DNA from: Rhodocyclaceae bacterium
GTDB lineage: Bacteria; Pseudomonadota; Gammaproteobacteria; Burkholderiales; Rhodocyclaceae
DNA: 64,000 nucleotides
Direction of reading: 5' to 3'
Assembly (NCBI GenBank): GCA_008080565.1
Contig: VIKE01000013.1
Span: forward strand, 1 to 64,000
A model generated the notes under the pieces. It was given only the letters and a program-made list of their open reading frames with translations, searched no databases and was not told the DNA's origin. Shown piece after piece: positions 19,694-27,970 of this stretch (its first letter is position 1; each line of letters begins with the position of its first letter). The position numbers and the translations under genes are program-made.

Positions 19694-20971
19694 ATGCATT
19701 TTTCCGATCTCGGCCTCAAGGCCGAACTCCTGCGTGCCGTTGCCGACCAAGGTTACGACACGCCGACCCCCATCCAGCAGCAGGCCATTCCGGCCGTCAT
19801 GACTGGTCGCGACCTGATGGCCACGGCCCAGACCGGCACCGGCAAGACGGCCGGCTTCACGCTGCCCATCCTGCACCGCCTGTTCAGCGGCCCAGCCGGA
19901 CATCTCGCCCGCGTCACCAAGAAGCCGCGCGTGCTGGTCCTCGTGCCGACGCGTGAACTGGCCATTCAGGTCGAGGAAAGCGTGCGCACCTACGGCAAGC
20001 ATCTGCCGGTCGTCTCGCTGGCCGTCTTTGGTGGCGTCGGCATCAATCCGCAGATCGCCGGCCTGCGCCGTGGCGTCGATATCCTGGTGGCGACACCGGG
20101 CCGCCTGCTCGATCACATTCAGCAACGCACGGTCGATCTCTCTGCGGTCGAGATTCTGGTTCTCGACGAAGCTGACCGCATGCTCGACATGGGCTTCATC
20201 CGCGATATCCGCAAGATCATTGCCCTGCTGCCGAAACAACGCCAGAACCTGATGTTCTCGGCCACCTTTTCGCCGGACATCCGCGAACTGGCCGCAGGCC
20301 TGCTCCACAATCCGGCCTCGGTCGATGTCGCCGCGCGCAATACCGCGGCCGAAACGGTGGCTCAGTGCGTCATCGAAACCAACCGCGACCAGAAGAAGGC
20401 ATTGCTCTGCCATCTGTTCGAAACCCGCGGCTGGCATCAGGTGCTCGTTTTTGCCCGGACCAAGCATGGTGCCGATGCGCTGTCCAAGACGCTGGAAAAA
20501 GCCGGCATCAGTTCAGCCGCCATCCACGGCAACAAATCGCAGGGAGCGCGGACCCGGGCACTGACCGATTTCAAGGATGGCAAGCTGGTGGCTCTGGTGG
20601 CGACCGATATTGCGGCGCGCGGCATCGATATCGATGCGCTGCCCTACGTCATTAATTATGAACTGCCCGATGTCGCCGAAGACTACGTCCATCGCATCGG
20701 TCGTACCGGCCGTGCCGGCATGGAAGGCAAGGCGATCTCTCTGGTCAGCCACGACGAGCGCGGCAACCTGCGCGACATTGAGCGACTGATCAAGCGCGAT
20801 CTCGAGCGCCTCGTCATTCCGGGCTTTGAGGCATCGGCCATCGCGCCGCCCAAGCCGGTGCAGCCGCCGCGCGGCGCACGCAAGCCGCAACCCGGCCGGC
20901 CACAGGCACAAAAAACAGCACAAAAACCGGCACGGCCGCAGCAACATCACAGCGGCAACCGGCATCGCTGA
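19694..20971 (+). CDS. rhlE: DEAD-box ATP-dependent RNA helicase, RhlE type
   Basis: Cytoplasmic RNA helicase acting in ribosome assembly and RNA turnover. 425 residues. Visible motifs in order: Q motif ([10 protein letters not shown]), I (AQTGTGKT), Ia (PTRELA), Ib (TPGRLLD), II (DEAD), III (SAT), IV-V ([11 protein letters not shown]) and VI ([10 protein letters not shown]). The C-terminus is a Pro/Arg/Gln-rich basic tail ([23 protein letters not shown]), usual for RhlE. The leader is long and contains a dispersed-repeat copy and an inverted repeat. A 126-bp gap without a gene follows. Confidence 0.93.
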   Translation: MHFSDLGLKAELLRAVADQGYDTPTPIQQQAIPAVMTGRDLMATAQTGTGKTAGFTLPILHRLFSGPAGHLARVTKKPRVLVLVPTRELAIQVEESVRTYGKHLPVVSLAVFGGVGINPQIAGLRRGVDILVATPGRLLDHIQQRTVDLSAVEILVLDEADRMLDMGFIRDIRKIIALLPKQRQNLMFSATFSPDIRELAAGLLHNPASVDVAARNTAAETVAQCVIETNRDQKKALLCHLFETRGWHQVLVFARTKHGADALSKTLEKAGISSAAIHGNKSQGARTRALTDFKDGKLVALVATDIAARGIDIDALPYVINYELPDVAEDYVHRIGRTGRAGMEGKAISLVSHDERGNLRDIERLIKRDLERLVIPGFEASAIAPPKPVQPPRGARKPQPGRPQAQKTAQKPARPQQHHSGNRHR

Positions 20972-21097
20972 TCGTCAGCCGCCCGGGAACTATTGGCGCA
21001 GCTGACTTGTCGGGGGGTGAAAAAACGTCTACTGTGGAAACTTAAGCCGTAACTTCATATTGTTAACGCAGTTTCTTAAGGTGTTTTGGAGGTCGGG

Positions 21098-22807
21098 ATG
21101 CCCCCCCCGCAAAAAGTCCGGCTTGGTGACCTGCTGATCCAGCAAGGCCTGCTGACCGAAGAACAACTGAAAATCGCGCTCGACGAGCAGAAACGCACCG
21201 GGCGCAAGCTTGGGCGCGTCTTCGTCGAGAGCGGCTACGTCACCGAGGAAGGCATCTCGCAGGCGCTGGCCCGACAGTTGCGGATTCCCTTCATTGACCT
21301 CAAGAATTTCACGCCCAAGCCGGATCTGATCAAACTGTTACCGGAAGCGCCGGCCCGGCGTTTTCGGGCAATGGTGCTCGAACAGTTGCCAGACGGCCGT
21401 TTGCAGATCGGCCTGGCCGATCCGACCGACTTGCAGGCCTATGACGAAATCACCCGTCTGGTCAAACGCGAGATCGATCTCGCCGTCGTTACCGAAAGCC
21501 AGTTGCTGGCCATGGTCGACCGCGTCTATCACCGTGGCGAGCAGATTACCGGCCTGGCCAAGGAGCTGACCGCCGAACTCGGCGACATGCCGATCGAGTT
21601 CGGCGACCTGCTCGGCCTCAATCCGGGCGCCGAGGATGCGCCGGTCGTCAAGCTGCTGCAAACAGTGTTCGAGGAAGCCATGCGTCTGCGCGCTTCCGAC
21701 ATCCATTTCGAGCCGCAGGAAAAATCACTGCGCATCCGTTTTCGTATCGACGGCGTGCTGCACATCCAGACTGAAGCAGATGCCAAGGTTTCATCGGCCG
21801 TCGCGCTGCGTCTCAAGCTGATGTCAGGGCTCGATATTTCCGAAAAACGCCTGCCGCAGGATGGCCGTTTCAATATCAAGGTGCGCGCCAATCCGGTCGA
21901 CGTCCGTATCTCGACCTTGCCCACCCAGTACGGCGAATCGGTGGTCATGCGGCTGCTCGCCCAGAACACCGGCCTGCTCGAACTCGACAAGATCGGCATG
22001 CCGCCTCGCGTCCTCGAGCGCCTCCGCCATGCGTTGAAACGCCCGAGCGGCATGGTGCTGGTTACCGGCCCGACCGGATCAGGCAAGACGACGACGCTCT
22101 ACGCCGCGCTCAACGAACTGAACAGCCCGGAAAAGAAGGTCATTACCGTCGAAGACCCGGTCGAATACCGGCTGGGTGGCCTGAATCAGGTGCAGGTGCA
22201 CGAAAAGATCGATCTCTCCTTCTCGCGCGTGCTGCGTACCGTGCTGCGCCAGGACCCGGACATCGTGCTGATCGGCGAAATGCGCGACCAGGAAACGGCC
22301 GAAATCGGCATGCGCGCCGCCATGACCGGCCACCTTGTGCTGTCCACCCTGCACACCAACGACGCCGTATCGACGCCGATCCGCCTGCTCGACATGGGCG
22401 TGCCGCGCTACATGGTCGCACTGTCGGTTCATATGGTCATCGCCCAGCGTCTGGTCCGGCTGATCTGCAGCAACTGCCGTGAAGCCTATGCGCCGACGCC
22501 GAGCGAGCATGAATGGCTGCGCTACGAGCTGGGGAATGGCATTGATGACCATGCCTATCATCATGGTCGTGGCTGCGCCCATTGCGCCAATACAGGCTAT
22601 CAGGGGCGGAGCGGGGTCTACGAATTCCTCGAAATGAGCGATACCGTGGTCGAAGCGATCAACCACGAAGACCCGGGTGAGTTCATGCGTGTCGCCCGCC
22701 AGCAGATGGGTGGCGAGACGCTGCGCCGCGATGCCGTCCGCCTGGTTCTGTCCGGCCGGACCACGGTGGCTGAGGCCATGCGTGTCAGCAACCAGTTCGA
22801 GGAATAA
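21098..22807 (+). CDS. mshE: MSHA pilus assembly ATPase with c-di-GMP-binding domain
   Basis: GspE/PilB-family hexameric ATPase powering pilus extension. 569 residues from the ATG at 21098, chosen because GGAGG lies five bases before it. Residues 8-31 (RLGDLLIQQG...) and 37-60 (KLGRVFVESG...), separated by five residues, match the paired MshEN motif known to bind cyclic di-GMP. Then Walker A GPTGSGKTT, the Asp box, Walker B VLIGEMRDQET, and a C-terminal CxxC pair (CSNC, CAHC) of the zinc element. Eight C directly follow the start codon. It is first in the MSHA locus and six bases from mshG. Confidence 0.94.
   Translation: MPPPQKVRLGDLLIQQGLLTEEQLKIALDEQKRTGRKLGRVFVESGYVTEEGISQALARQLRIPFIDLKNFTPKPDLIKLLPEAPARRFRAMVLEQLPDGRLQIGLADPTDLQAYDEITRLVKREIDLAVVTESQLLAMVDRVYHRGEQITGLAKELTAELGDMPIEFGDLLGLNPGAEDAPVVKLLQTVFEEAMRLRASDIHFEPQEKSLRIRFRIDGVLHIQTEADAKVSSAVALRLKLMSGLDISEKRLPQDGRFNIKVRANPVDVRISTLPTQYGESVVMRLLAQNTGLLELDKIGMPPRVLERLRHALKRPSGMVLVTGPTGSGKTTTLYAALNELNSPEKKVITVEDPVEYRLGGLNQVQVHEKIDLSFSRVLRTVLRQDPDIVLIGEMRDQETAEIGMRAAMTGHLVLSTLHTNDAVSTPIRLLDMGVPRYMVALSVHMVIAQRLVRLICSNCREAYAPTPSEHEWLRYELGNGIDDHAYHHGRGCAHCANTGYQGRSGVYEFLEMSDTVVEAINHEDPGEFMRVARQQMGGETLRRDAVRLVLSGRTTVAEAMRVSNQFEE
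21101..21108 (+). repeat. C8 homopolymer just inside mshE
   Basis: The sequence after ATG is eight consecutive C, coding Pro-Pro-Pro with the next G. Gain or loss of one C would shift the frame at codon 2-4 of the assembly ATPase. Confidence 0.9.
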
Positions 22808-22813
22808 GCCGGC

Positions 22814-24040
22814 GTGGCCAACTTTGCCTACAAGGGACGGGATGGCGGTGGCAAGCTGATCGAAGGCGTGCTGGAAGGCGCCAGCTCGGGCGGCGTGGCT
22901 GACGTACTGCTTGGGCGCGGCATCACACCGGTTTCGATTCAGGAGACCCGCGCCGCGGCAAAGAGCGCCGGTGATGGTGGCTTCGATTTGTTCAAGCCCA
23001 AGGTCGAACACGTTGATATCCTGCTTTTCTCGCGGCAGATTCACACGCTGCTCAAGTCTGGCGTGCCGATCATGCGTGCACTGAGCGGTTTGCAGGAGTC
23101 GGCAACCAACCCGGCGATGAAGGAAGTGATTCGCGATGTGCGCGAAAGCCTGGAGGCGGGCCGCGAACTATCGGTATCGCTGGCGCGTCATCCCAAGGTG
23201 TTCAACCCCTTCTATATTTCCATGGTGCGGGTGGGCGAGGCGACCGGCCTGCTCGACGAAATTTTCCTGCGCCTGTTCGATCACCTTGAGTTCGAGCGTT
23301 TCATGCGCGAACAGGTCAAGTCGGCGCTGCGCTACCCGATGTTCGTCGTGATGGCCATGGCAGCAGCCATCATTGTCGTCAATATTTTCGTCATCCCGGC
23401 TTTTGCCAAGGTATTCCAGGGCTTCGGTGCCGAATTGCCGCTGATGACGCAAATTTTGCTCGGTTTCTCCAATTTCATGGTCGCCTGGTGGCCGGCCATG
23501 CTCGTCGGCACCATTGCGGCCGTGTTCCTTTTCAAGGCCTGGATAGGCACCGCGGCGGGGCGCATGCAGTGGGAGTCATTGCTGTTGCGTTTTCCGATTG
23601 CCGGAAAAATCGTCCGCAAGGCGGCGATGGCCCGCTTTGCCCGCAGTTTTGCCCTTGGCATGCGCAGTGGCGTGCCGGTCATGCAGGCACTGACCAATTC
23701 ATCGCAGACCGTCGATAACAGCTACATCGCGGCCAAGATCGAAGGCATGCGCGATACCGTCGAACGTGGCGAAAGCGTCGTCCGTTCGGCCATTGCCTCG
23801 GGGTTTTTCTCACCGGTCGTGCTCCAGATGATTTCGGTTGGCGAGGAATCCGGGGCGCTCGATGACATGCTCGAAGAAGTTGGCCAGATGTACCAGCGCG
23901 AAGTCGAATATGAACTGAAAACGCTCGGCCAGCAGATCGAGCCAATTCTTATCGTTTGTTTGGGCGCGCTGGTGCTGGTACTGGCGCTTGGTATCTTCCT
24001 GCCGATGTGGGACCTCGGCAAGGTCGCCATCAAGCGTTGA
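22814..24040 (+). CDS. mshG: MSHA pilus inner-membrane platform protein
   Basis: GspF/PilC-family platform protein. 408 residues starting at GTG (MANFAYKGRD). Two repeated GspF domains (LLKSGVPIMRAL about 78-89 and RSGVPVMQAL about 285-294) and three membrane segments, the last ending ALGIFLPMWDLGKVAIKR at the C-terminus, the family hallmark. It connects the MshE motor to the pilin base. Six bases follow mshE and eight precede mshF. Confidence 0.93.
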   Translation: MANFAYKGRDGGGKLIEGVLEGASSGGVADVLLGRGITPVSIQETRAAAKSAGDGGFDLFKPKVEHVDILLFSRQIHTLLKSGVPIMRALSGLQESATNPAMKEVIRDVRESLEAGRELSVSLARHPKVFNPFYISMVRVGEATGLLDEIFLRLFDHLEFERFMREQVKSALRYPMFVVMAMAAAIIVVNIFVIPAFAKVFQGFGAELPLMTQILLGFSNFMVAWWPAMLVGTIAAVFLFKAWIGTAAGRMQWESLLLRFPIAGKIVRKAAMARFARSFALGMRSGVPVMQALTNSSQTVDNSYIAAKIEGMRDTVERGESVVRSAIASGFFSPVVLQMISVGEESGALDDMLEEVGQMYQREVEYELKTLGQQIEPILIVCLGALVLVLALGIFLPMWDLGKVAIKR

Positions 24041-24047
24041 TGCATAC

Positions 24048-24476
24048 ATGCGGCGCTATTACGAGTTCGCGGTCGTCGTCGTCCTGATCGGCATCCTCGC
24101 TTTGGTGCTTTTGAAGGCGTTGGGGCGAATGAGCAATGAAATGGAAGAAGCCAGCGTGCAGTCTGAAGTGTCGGCGATACGAATTGGCTTGATGGAGGTG
24201 GTGGCGCACCGGGAAACCTTTGGCGGCAGTTTGCCGAAGAGCGACAACCCGCTCGAGTGGGTGGCTGCTCGGCCGGCAAACTATGTGGGGGAAGTGGAGG
24301 TTGTGCCGGACAGCAAGGCAGTCTGGTATTACGACCGCAGGGCAAAGGAGCTTGTTTACCGCTTTCGCGATGGGCATCGGGCCAGATTCAGGCTCAGCCG
24401 CGACGGCAATGTGGACAGCCCGAGAGCTGTTGTGGCTGGCGTCGGATTGTTGCGACTTGAAGATCAACGAGAATAA
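24048..24476 (+). CDS. mshF: MshF-like pilus biogenesis protein
   Basis: 142 residues: a short basic N-terminus, one membrane helix (EFAVVVVLIGILALVLLKAL, about 5-24) and a soluble part with a WYYDRRAKELVYRFR motif. The place between mshG and the pilin genes and the single-helix layout agree with MshF of Vibrio and Shewanella, whose function is poorly known. The ATG at 24048 is the first in-frame start after mshG. It resembles a prepilin in outline but lacks a Gly-Phe processing site. Confidence 0.75.
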   Translation: MRRYYEFAVVVVLIGILALVLLKALGRMSNEMEEASVQSEVSAIRIGLMEVVAHRETFGGSLPKSDNPLEWVAARPANYVGEVEVVPDSKAVWYYDRRAKELVYRFRDGHRARFRLSRDGNVDSPRAVVAGVGLLRLEDQRE

Positions 24477-24497
24477 ATGTTGAGAAGGAATGTGAAT

Positions 24498-25103
24498 ATG
24501 TCTAAAGTAATAAAACTTATACCCGTTAAGCCTGACATGAACCATAAACCCGCCCATCGCAGGCAAGGCCAGTTTGGCTTTACGCTGATCGAGCTGATTG
24601 TCGTTATTATCATTCTCGGTATCTTGGCGGCTGTCGCTTTGCCGCGCTTTGTCAATCTGCAGCGCGATGCCCGTATTGCCAAGTTGCAGGCGGCTCGGGG
24701 CAGCGTCTCGGCTGCTGCGGCGTTGGTCCATGCCACTGCTTTTTCGCGGGCTGGTCTGGCTGATACGGCGCCCTGCGCCGGTGGGGGTACGGCAGATAAC
24801 GCGACAGGGTTGACTGGTACTGTGTGTACCGAAAGCGGCCTGATCAACATGGTGTACGCCTACCCTGCAGTGACGGCGATCGGTACGCCCGGCATTTTGT
24901 CCATGGCCGGCCTGACCGGTGTTTTCAACCCGACCGCTGCGCAACTGCAGGCTGAGGGTTATACCTACGACGTCAATGGAAATGTCGCTACCTTTGGCGT
25001 TGTTGGTGCGACGACTGCTTCGAGCTGTTTCTTTACTTATACCCAACCCTTGGCACCGAATAATGCAGCGCCAGTCAGCGGGCTGACCACGACCGGATGT
25101 TGA
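24498..25103 (+). CDS. mshB: Type IV prepilin, MshB/MshA-like
   Basis: About 201 residues with the class III signal [21 protein letters not shown], cut by prepilin peptidase before Phe28, leaving Glu at +5. I chose the ATG at 24498 because AGAAGGA lies eight bases upstream; this gives a long 27-residue leader. ATG 24537 would give a 14-residue leader but lacks a ribosome site, and ATG 24477 directly abuts the mshF stop. Cysteines are in two pairs. The order before mshA suggests MshB, although it could be a second pilin paralogue. Confidence 0.8.
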   Translation: MSKVIKLIPVKPDMNHKPAHRRQGQFGFTLIELIVVIIILGILAAVALPRFVNLQRDARIAKLQAARGSVSAAAALVHATAFSRAGLADTAPCAGGGTADNATGLTGTVCTESGLINMVYAYPAVTAIGTPGILSMAGLTGVFNPTAAQLQAEGYTYDVNGNVATFGVVGATTASSCFFTYTQPLAPNNAAPVSGLTTTGC

Positions 25104-25128
25104 TTTTTTAATTTTTTAGGAGTTAGCA

Positions 25129-25551
25129 ATGAAAACGATGCAAAAAGGTTTTACCCTCATCGAACTGATCGTCGTGATCGTCATTCTCGGCATTCTGGCG
25201 GCGACTGCGCTGCCGAAATTTGTCGATTTGCGTACTGATGCGGCTGATGCAGCGGTAGAGGGCGTGGCTGGTGCGCTGACGTCGGCTGCATCAATCAATT
25301 ATGCTACATGCATGGCGCGCGGTACCGCCCACGCAACCTGCGCTCGCCTCAACGCTGCAGGTGCTTGCGCAACGCTATCGACATCTGCTGTTGGTGGCAT
25401 GGTTGGCAATGCTTTGCCGGCCGGATACTCAGTTACTGCGGATGGCACATGTGCTGCTCAGGCGGCCGGAACCGCAGTGTCTTGCACGATTAGTTCGACC
25501 GCCAGTACCCCGGCTCAAACTGCGACCGCGACAGTTATTTGCACTGGCTAA
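25129..25551 (+). CDS. mshA: Probable major MSHA pilin
   Basis: 140-residue prepilin with a compact six- or seven-residue leader ([25 protein letters not shown]), Glu+5 and the LPKFVDLRTDA start of the globular domain seen in MshA. Several cysteines can form C-terminal loops. The ribosome site is the strongest in the locus (TAGGAG) after a T-rich stretch, and a factor-independent terminator follows, both as expected for a major subunit made in excess. The assignment to MshA rather than MshB is by size, order and terminator. Confidence 0.85.
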   Translation: MKTMQKGFTLIELIVVIVILGILAATALPKFVDLRTDAADAAVEGVAGALTSAASINYATCMARGTAHATCARLNAAGACATLSTSAVGGMVGNALPAGYSVTADGTCAAQAAGTAVSCTISSTASTPAQTATATVICTG

Positions 25552-26118
25552 TTGAACCATCTGACTGAAGAAACGCGGCTTTCGGTACCGACTACGGGTT
25601 TTCCCCGTCGTCTATCCGAGGCACGTGGAAACCCGCCGCAAGGCGGGTTTTTACCGTTTGCAAGCAGTCGCGGTTTTACGCTCATCGAGCTGGTGGCCGT
25701 GATGGTGATCATTGGTATTCTTGCGGTCGTTTTGTTGCCCAAGTGGAGCGGTAGTTCGGGTTTCGACGAGCGTGGGTTTCGTGATCGCGTAGTCGCTGGG
25801 CTGCGCTATGCGCAGAAGTCGGCCATAGCCAGTCGGCGGACGGTTTGCGCCAGTTTTTCTGCCCCTCCGGCGCGTGTTACCTTTAATATTTCGGCAGCCA
25901 ACGGAGCTGCGAATTGTGCAGTTGGCAATGCGCTGGCTGGGCCGGATATTATTCCTCTGATTGTGACGGCGACCGGAAATGTTACTTTCGCAGCGCTGCC
26001 AGCCGATGTGGTATTTGATGCCGGTGGGCGACCTGGCGGGGCTGCATCGATCAATGTCTCCGGGCTTCCCGCTGCGCTGGCGATCACCGTTGAGGCGGAA
26101 ACGGGCTATGTCCATTAG
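25552..26118 (+). CDS. mshC: MshC-like minor prepilin (GspH/FimT type), start uncertain
   Basis: Minor pilin with processing site SSRG/FTLIELVAVMVIIGILAVVLLP and a GspH-type body. The frame contains no ATG, GTG or TTG between the terminator at 25629-25652 and the Gly-Phe site. The only usual start is the TTG at 25552, immediately after the mshA TAA, giving a 41-residue leader translated through the terminator hairpin (RGNPPQGGFLP). Reinitiation after mshA (TAA-TTG) or a rare start codon is implied. The last 11 bases overlap mshD. Confidence 0.75.
   Translation: MNHLTEETRLSVPTTGFPRRLSEARGNPPQGGFLPFASSRGFTLIELVAVMVIIGILAVVLLPKWSGSSGFDERGFRDRVVAGLRYAQKSAIASRRTVCASFSAPPARVTFNISAANGAANCAVGNALAGPDIIPLIVTATGNVTFAALPADVVFDAGGRPGGAASINVSGLPAALAITVEAETGYVH
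25629..25652 (+). terminator. Factor-independent terminator between mshA and the mshC body
   Basis: AAACCCGCC, loop GCAA, GGCGGGTTT followed by TT: a perfect 9-bp stem and T5. It lies within the mshC leader frame, so readthrough would set the ratio of major pilin to the downstream minor pilins. Confidence 0.85.
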
Positions 26119-26668
26119 CACCTCCCTGCAGCGCGGCATCACGCTGGTCGAGCAGATCGTGTTCATCGTCATCGTCAGTGTTGGCGTGATCGGTCTTGTT
26201 TCGGTGATGAATCCGGCCATCCGGGCCAGCGCCGATCCAATGCTGACGAAGCAACTTGTCGCCATGACCGAGTCACTGCTCAACGAGGTCATGCACCAAC
26301 CGTTCACATGGTGCGATCCGGATGATCCAGCAGCGTCGACGGCGCAGTCTTACGGCGATTGCGTCAGTCCTCAAAATACAAATACCACAGCGTCATTCAG
26401 TGGTGTCGAGACTCGTTTTGGCATTTCGCCTGCTTCGCCTTTCGACAACGTGTCCGACTACGGCGTTCATTCGTGGGCCAATATCGACGATCCCTCCGGC
26501 AGCAACGCCATGGCAGGCTATACCGCCAGTGTTGCCGTCGCGCGGGCCGGAACTGCTCTGGGCCTGGCCGATGACACGGCGGCCCTTAGCGTGACGGTGA
26601 CCGTTTCCCGCGGCGCCGAAACCTTTTCTTTGACCGGCTATCGTTTTCGTTATGCGCCGCGCATTTGA
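26108..26668 (+). CDS. mshD: MshD-like minor prepilin
   Basis: 186-residue prepilin with leader MSISTSLQRG/ITLVEQIVFIVIVSVGVIGLVSVM. Ile replaces Phe at +1, as in MshD/GspI-type minor pilins, and Glu+5 is kept. The ATG at 26108 overlaps the mshC end by 11 bases. The middle has a Cys pair (WCDPDDP, GDCVSP). Its 3' end overlaps mshO by 17 bases inside a dispersed-repeat copy. Confidence 0.82.
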   Translation: MSISTSLQRGITLVEQIVFIVIVSVGVIGLVSVMNPAIRASADPMLTKQLVAMTESLLNEVMHQPFTWCDPDDPAASTAQSYGDCVSPQNTNTTASFSGVETRFGISPASPFDNVSDYGVHSWANIDDPSGSNAMAGYTASVAVARAGTALGLADDTAALSVTVTVSRGAETFSLTGYRFRYAPRI

Positions 26669-27473
26669 TTTTCGGCCGTTTTTTCGGGTTGACCGTGGAT
26701 TCACACTGGTCGAGATGATCATTTCGATTGTCATCACCGGCATCATCGTTTCGATGGTGGCGATGTTCGGGCGCGGGCAGGTTGATGCCTACATCGATGC
26801 CGGCAACCGGGCCGAATTGTCGGATGCGGCCGATACCACCTTGCGCCGGGTCGCCCGCGAATTGCAATCGGCACTACCCAACAGCGTGCGGCTTTCCGGC
26901 AGCAACTTTCTCGAGTTTGTGCCGATTCACGATGCCGGGCGTTACCGTGTCGAGCTGGATTCCACGGGGGGCGGCGACCTTCTGAATTTCGCCAGCAATA
27001 CCGACGCGACTTTCGATGTCCTCGGGCCGCCGGTGACCATTCTGGCTGGTGACCAACTGGTCGTTTTCAACCTGGGTCAGCCCGGTTCGGATGTGTATGA
27101 AGGCACCAGCCGGCGGGCGGCGACCGCCGGTGTTGGCCTCAACAACATCACTTTTGCCCCGGCTGGCACGCAGTTTCCGCTGACCTCACCGCAAAACCGC
27201 TTCCAGATCGTTGGTGGCCCGGTGACCTATGAATGTACCGGGGCGGCGCTGGTCCGGCATTCCGGTTACGGTTTTCTCGCCGCGCAGCCCGTGGCCTTTG
27301 GCGCGCTGGGCGGGGTGACTGCGCTCCTGGCCGACAACGTTACCGGCTGTGCCTTCAATTACACACCGGCGATTCTCCAGCGCAACGGCTTGGTTGTCCT
27401 GCGCCTGACGCTGACGCGCAACGGCGAGTCGGTCGAACTGCTGCATCAGGTCGATGTGCTGAATACGCCATGA
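26652..27473 (+). CDS. mshO: MshO-like minor prepilin
   Basis: 273-residue minor pilin of the GspJ/MshO type. The class III signal FRVDRG/FTLVEMIISIVITGIIVSM has Glu+5. The leader FDFRPFFRVDRG, including the -1 glycine, is encoded by dispersed-repeat copy 4. The body has an MshO-like ending (LVVLRLTLTRNGESVELLHQVDVLNTP). The stop TGA overlaps the mshP ATG. Confidence 0.82.
   Translation: MRRAFDFRPFFRVDRGFTLVEMIISIVITGIIVSMVAMFGRGQVDAYIDAGNRAELSDAADTTLRRVARELQSALPNSVRLSGSNFLEFVPIHDAGRYRVELDSTGGGDLLNFASNTDATFDVLGPPVTILAGDQLVVFNLGQPGSDVYEGTSRRAATAGVGLNNITFAPAGTQFPLTSPQNRFQIVGGPVTYECTGAALVRHSGYGFLAAQPVAFGALGGVTALLADNVTGCAFNYTPAILQRNGLVVLRLTLTRNGESVELLHQVDVLNTP
26664..26701 (+). repeat. Dispersed repeat copy 4, coding the MshO leader
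   Basis: TTTGATTTTCGGCCG, T6 then CGGGTTGACCGTGGATT. Forward orientation. It is read as FDFRPFFRVDRGF, so its last codons supply the Gly and Phe of the prepilin processing site. Confidence 0.88.
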
Positions 27474-27958
27474 TTTCAATTTTGCCCGTTTTTTCCGGTC
27501 GACCGTGGAAGTCTGGAACTTCGCTTCCAGGGCACCAGCGCGGTGTCTCGATCATCACCGGGGTCTTCCTGCTGCTGCTGATGTCAGTTCTGGCCGCCGT
27601 CATCGCCAATGTTGTTTCAACAGCACATGTAAACCAGGCGGCCGATATCGGCGGCGCGAGGGCCTATCAGGCGGCGCGGGCTGGTGTGGAGTGGGGCATG
27701 TTCCAACTTGATCCGAATGCCCAGAGCGCCGGGCTGCCGGCCTGTGTCAATGGCACGCCGGCCATCCCGGGGCATGCCGTGACGGTCACTTGCCAGAGCT
27801 GGGATACCACCGAAGGCACTCGGCAGCTTCGTTTCTACCGAATTGTTTCGCTGGCGATCGCTGCCGGCGTCAAGGCGCCGGGTATCGAGCGGCAGGTCGA
27901 GGTGACGCTGGAAAAATGCCGGGATCCGGCGAGAGTGATCGCGCCATATGACTGCTGA
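27470..27958 (+). CDS. mshP: MshP-like pilus biogenesis protein
   Basis: 162 residues: basic N-terminus, one membrane segment (GVSIITGVFLLLLMSVLAAVIANVV, about 26-50), then an ARGALxG-like YQAARAGVEWGMFQLD stretch as in PilX/MshP proteins. There is no canonical Gly-Phe processing site with Glu+5, as is normal for MshP. The first 14 residues (MISILPVFSGRPWK) come from dispersed-repeat copy 5, read in a different frame from copy 4 in mshO. The start overlaps the mshO stop (ATGA). Confidence 0.82.
   Translation: MISILPVFSGRPWKSGTSLPGHQRGVSIITGVFLLLLMSVLAAVIANVVSTAHVNQAADIGGARAYQAARAGVEWGMFQLDPNAQSAGLPACVNGTPAIPGHAVTVTCQSWDTTEGTRQLRFYRIVSLAIAAGVKAPGIERQVEVTLEKCRDPARVIAPYDC
27473..27510 (+). repeat. 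Dispersed repeat copy 5, coding the MshP N-terminus
   Basis: ATTTCAATTTTGCCCG, T6, CCGGTCGACCGTGGAA. Forward orientation with centre CG in the CGGT-NN-ACCG core. It starts three bases after the mshP ATG begins. Confidence 0.9.
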
Positions 27959-27970
27959 ACGGGGGGAAGA

